Assembly: GCA_902790215.1 (NCBI GenBank)
Contig: CADAQX010000008.1
Span: 1-64,000 of the forward strand
Direction of reading: 5' to 3'
DNA: 64,000 nt
From: an uncultured Bacteroidota bacterium
GTDB lineage: Bacteria; Bacteroidota; Bacteroidia; Bacteroidales; P3
Numbering within the stretch: position 1 is the stretch's first letter; each line of letters starts with the position of its first letter. The translations under genes and the position numbers were made by a program. Under the pieces are notes generated by a model. The model saw only the letters and a list, made by a program, of their open reading frames with translations, did not search any database and had not been told where the DNA came from. Shown here piece by piece: positions 63,016 to 64,000 of the stretch.

Positions 63016-63744
63016 GTGAAAAAAACACTGCTTGTCATTCTCCTGCTCGCAGCAACGGTTGCACCCTCCTATGCCCAGCTCTTCATGTCGGGCAATATAG
63101 AATACTCCAACCGAAGTTACTCGCGCAGCCAAGGGTTCGACAACACCCAGCCCCAAGGCATGGCATTGGGCGTCACAGTGCAGATGGGTTACCAATTCAG
63201 CGAGACATTCAAAGCCGGCATACAGGCAGGAATATCCAACTCACGCTTCACCTACACCGACGGATTCTACGACCGCGACGCTCTTACGTGGAAACAGTCC
63301 ATAACCAACGACCGTACCCTCATGACTGCCGGAGGCGGCCTGTTCATGCGCATACGCTGTGTCGATGCAGGACGACTCACGTTCCACATGCAGCTCAGCG
63401 GCAACTACGCCTACGGCATGGGTGCCAGCACCGTCGTCGAGCAGCGTGCCAACGAAGACATGCCCAACAAGACACGCACCGACTTTACGCGCAACACATT
63501 GGAAATTAAACTTGTGCCTGTTGCCACTTTCGCCCTGTCGCAGCACTTCGGCATAGATCTCTACGCCGACCTCCTGTCTATAGCATACCGCCATGACAAA
63601 CAAACCAACATGCTGCCCATAGACCTCCTCGTCACATCCCGCTCCGCAGGCGTCGACTATACCCTCTCCACCTCCACCATCGAGGCAGCACTGAAATCAC
63701 GGCAAGCCAGCCTGCTCACCGTCGGACTGTACTACCAGTTCTAA
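63016..63744 (+). CDS. Outer-membrane beta-barrel protein
   Basis: 242 residues from the GTG at 63016, chosen because it opens a clean signal peptide (VKKTLLVILLLAATVAPSYAQ); no ATG fits. Alternating strands (SGNIEYSNRSYSRS, MALGVTVQMGYQFSETFKAGIQAG, RTLMTAGGGLFMRIRC, FHMQLSGNYAYGMG) and a terminal aromatic (LTVGLYYQF) mark a small OmpW/OmpA-like barrel of the Bacteroidota type. It lies 55 bases after the GH25-like gene and is probably cotranscribed with it. AATTTCGAATTTC repeats separate the two. Confidence 0.8.
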   Translation: MKKTLLVILLLAATVAPSYAQLFMSGNIEYSNRSYSRSQGFDNTQPQGMALGVTVQMGYQFSETFKAGIQAGISNSRFTYTDGFYDRDALTWKQSITNDRTLMTAGGGLFMRIRCVDAGRLTFHMQLSGNYAYGMGASTVVEQRANEDMPNKTRTDFTRNTLEIKLVPVATFALSQHFGIDLYADLLSIAYRHDKQTNMLPIDLLVTSRSAGVDYTLSTSTIEAALKSRQASLLTVGLYYQF

Positions 63745-63784
63745 CACCCCCCTGCCGGCAACCCTATCGGCAAAACATACCAAA

Positions 63785-63842
63785 TGCCAACACAGCACGT
63801 AGTAGCATCGTTTAATATCCGCTGTGTTGGCACTTTTTTTTC
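63785..63842 (+). terminator. Rho-independent terminator
   Basis: TGCCAACACAGC (63785-63796) pairs perfectly with GCTGTGTTGGCA (63821-63832) around a 24-nt loop and is followed by C and nine T residues. It closes the GH25-like/barrel unit. Confidence 0.9.
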
Positions 63843-63870
63843 AATCTCAATTCGTCGATGCAACCATCAA

Positions 63871-64000
63871 GCGTCGTCATTTATTCGATCGTTATTCGAT
63901 CGTTTTCCCTTTTGTTTCCGTTTCACAAAGGGAAAAATGAGGGAAACATATCGAAAAACGATACGACAAAGAACGACGCAACAACGAGCCCGGAAGTCGC
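63871..64000 (+). repeat. Dispersed element, copy D (cut by the window end)
   Basis: GCGTCGTCATTTATTCG, the tandem TTATTCGATCG, the hairpin TTTCCGTTTCACAAAGGG and CGAAAAACGATACGACAAAGAACGACGC follow copy B closely. The sequence stops at the window edge, about half-way through the element. Confidence 0.85.

Overview
The window comes from a member of the Bacteroidales (phylum Bacteroidota), most likely an uncultured gut or rumen lineage. The evidence is the repeated Bacteroidota promoter element TAnnTTTG ahead of genes, type IX secretion (T9SS) sorting domains of both types, the gliding lipoprotein GldH, the long Bacteroidota form of NusB, and a leuS-nusB-DUF1573-yajC-ybbR-coaE gene run. TAG is a normal stop codon here (for example 5948, 35015, 59017). 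I saw no rRNA, tRNA or CRISPR array.

Layout. 1-5000 is an accessory block: a REP-type Y1 transposase between palindromic repeats, a broken fic gene and an hsdR with no partner in view. 5200-13650 is mostly core: a lipoprotein, ygiQ, parC (topoisomerase IV A), a glycosyltransferase and hflX. 13680-17750 is a tandem array of lipoprotein paralogues. The last 162 nt of three of them show the codon pattern of diversity-generating retroelement (DGR) variable regions, but no reverse transcriptase or template lies in the window. 17780-20050 holds two AAA/DUF4143 ATPase cassettes, one decayed, each followed by a copied scrap of the uvrC 3' end. 20054-28500, on the minus strand, carries uvrC, gldH, asd, a T9SS type-B protein and the proton pyrophosphatase hppA. 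28600-42000, on the plus strand, carries argS, an acyl-ACP thioesterase, an S41 protease, a T9SS type-A protein and the leuS to coaE run. 42100-44820 is an AT-richer island with promoters lacking genes and a third DUF4143 ATPase. 44955-55542, on the minus strand, is a two-gene unit: a 2571-aa cyclic beta-1,2-glucan synthase-like enzyme and a PorE-like OmpA protein. 55800-64000 carries dnaX (split by an in-frame TAG), an antiporter, dapF, ligA, a GH25-like protein without its acidic residues and an outer-membrane barrel protein.

Gaps between genes are full of repeats. There is a ~250-bp dispersed element (four copies), two families of hairpin elements made of 7-8 bp microsatellite arms around a short conserved core, and plain microsatellites of the same kind. 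Some run into genes and supply start-proximal or stop-proximal codons.

The strongest candidate for an undescribed system is the DGR target array at 13.7-17.7 kb, whose duplication unit includes the tail of hflX. It sits beside a locus where ATPase cassettes appear to have been added repeatedly at the uvrC 3' end.
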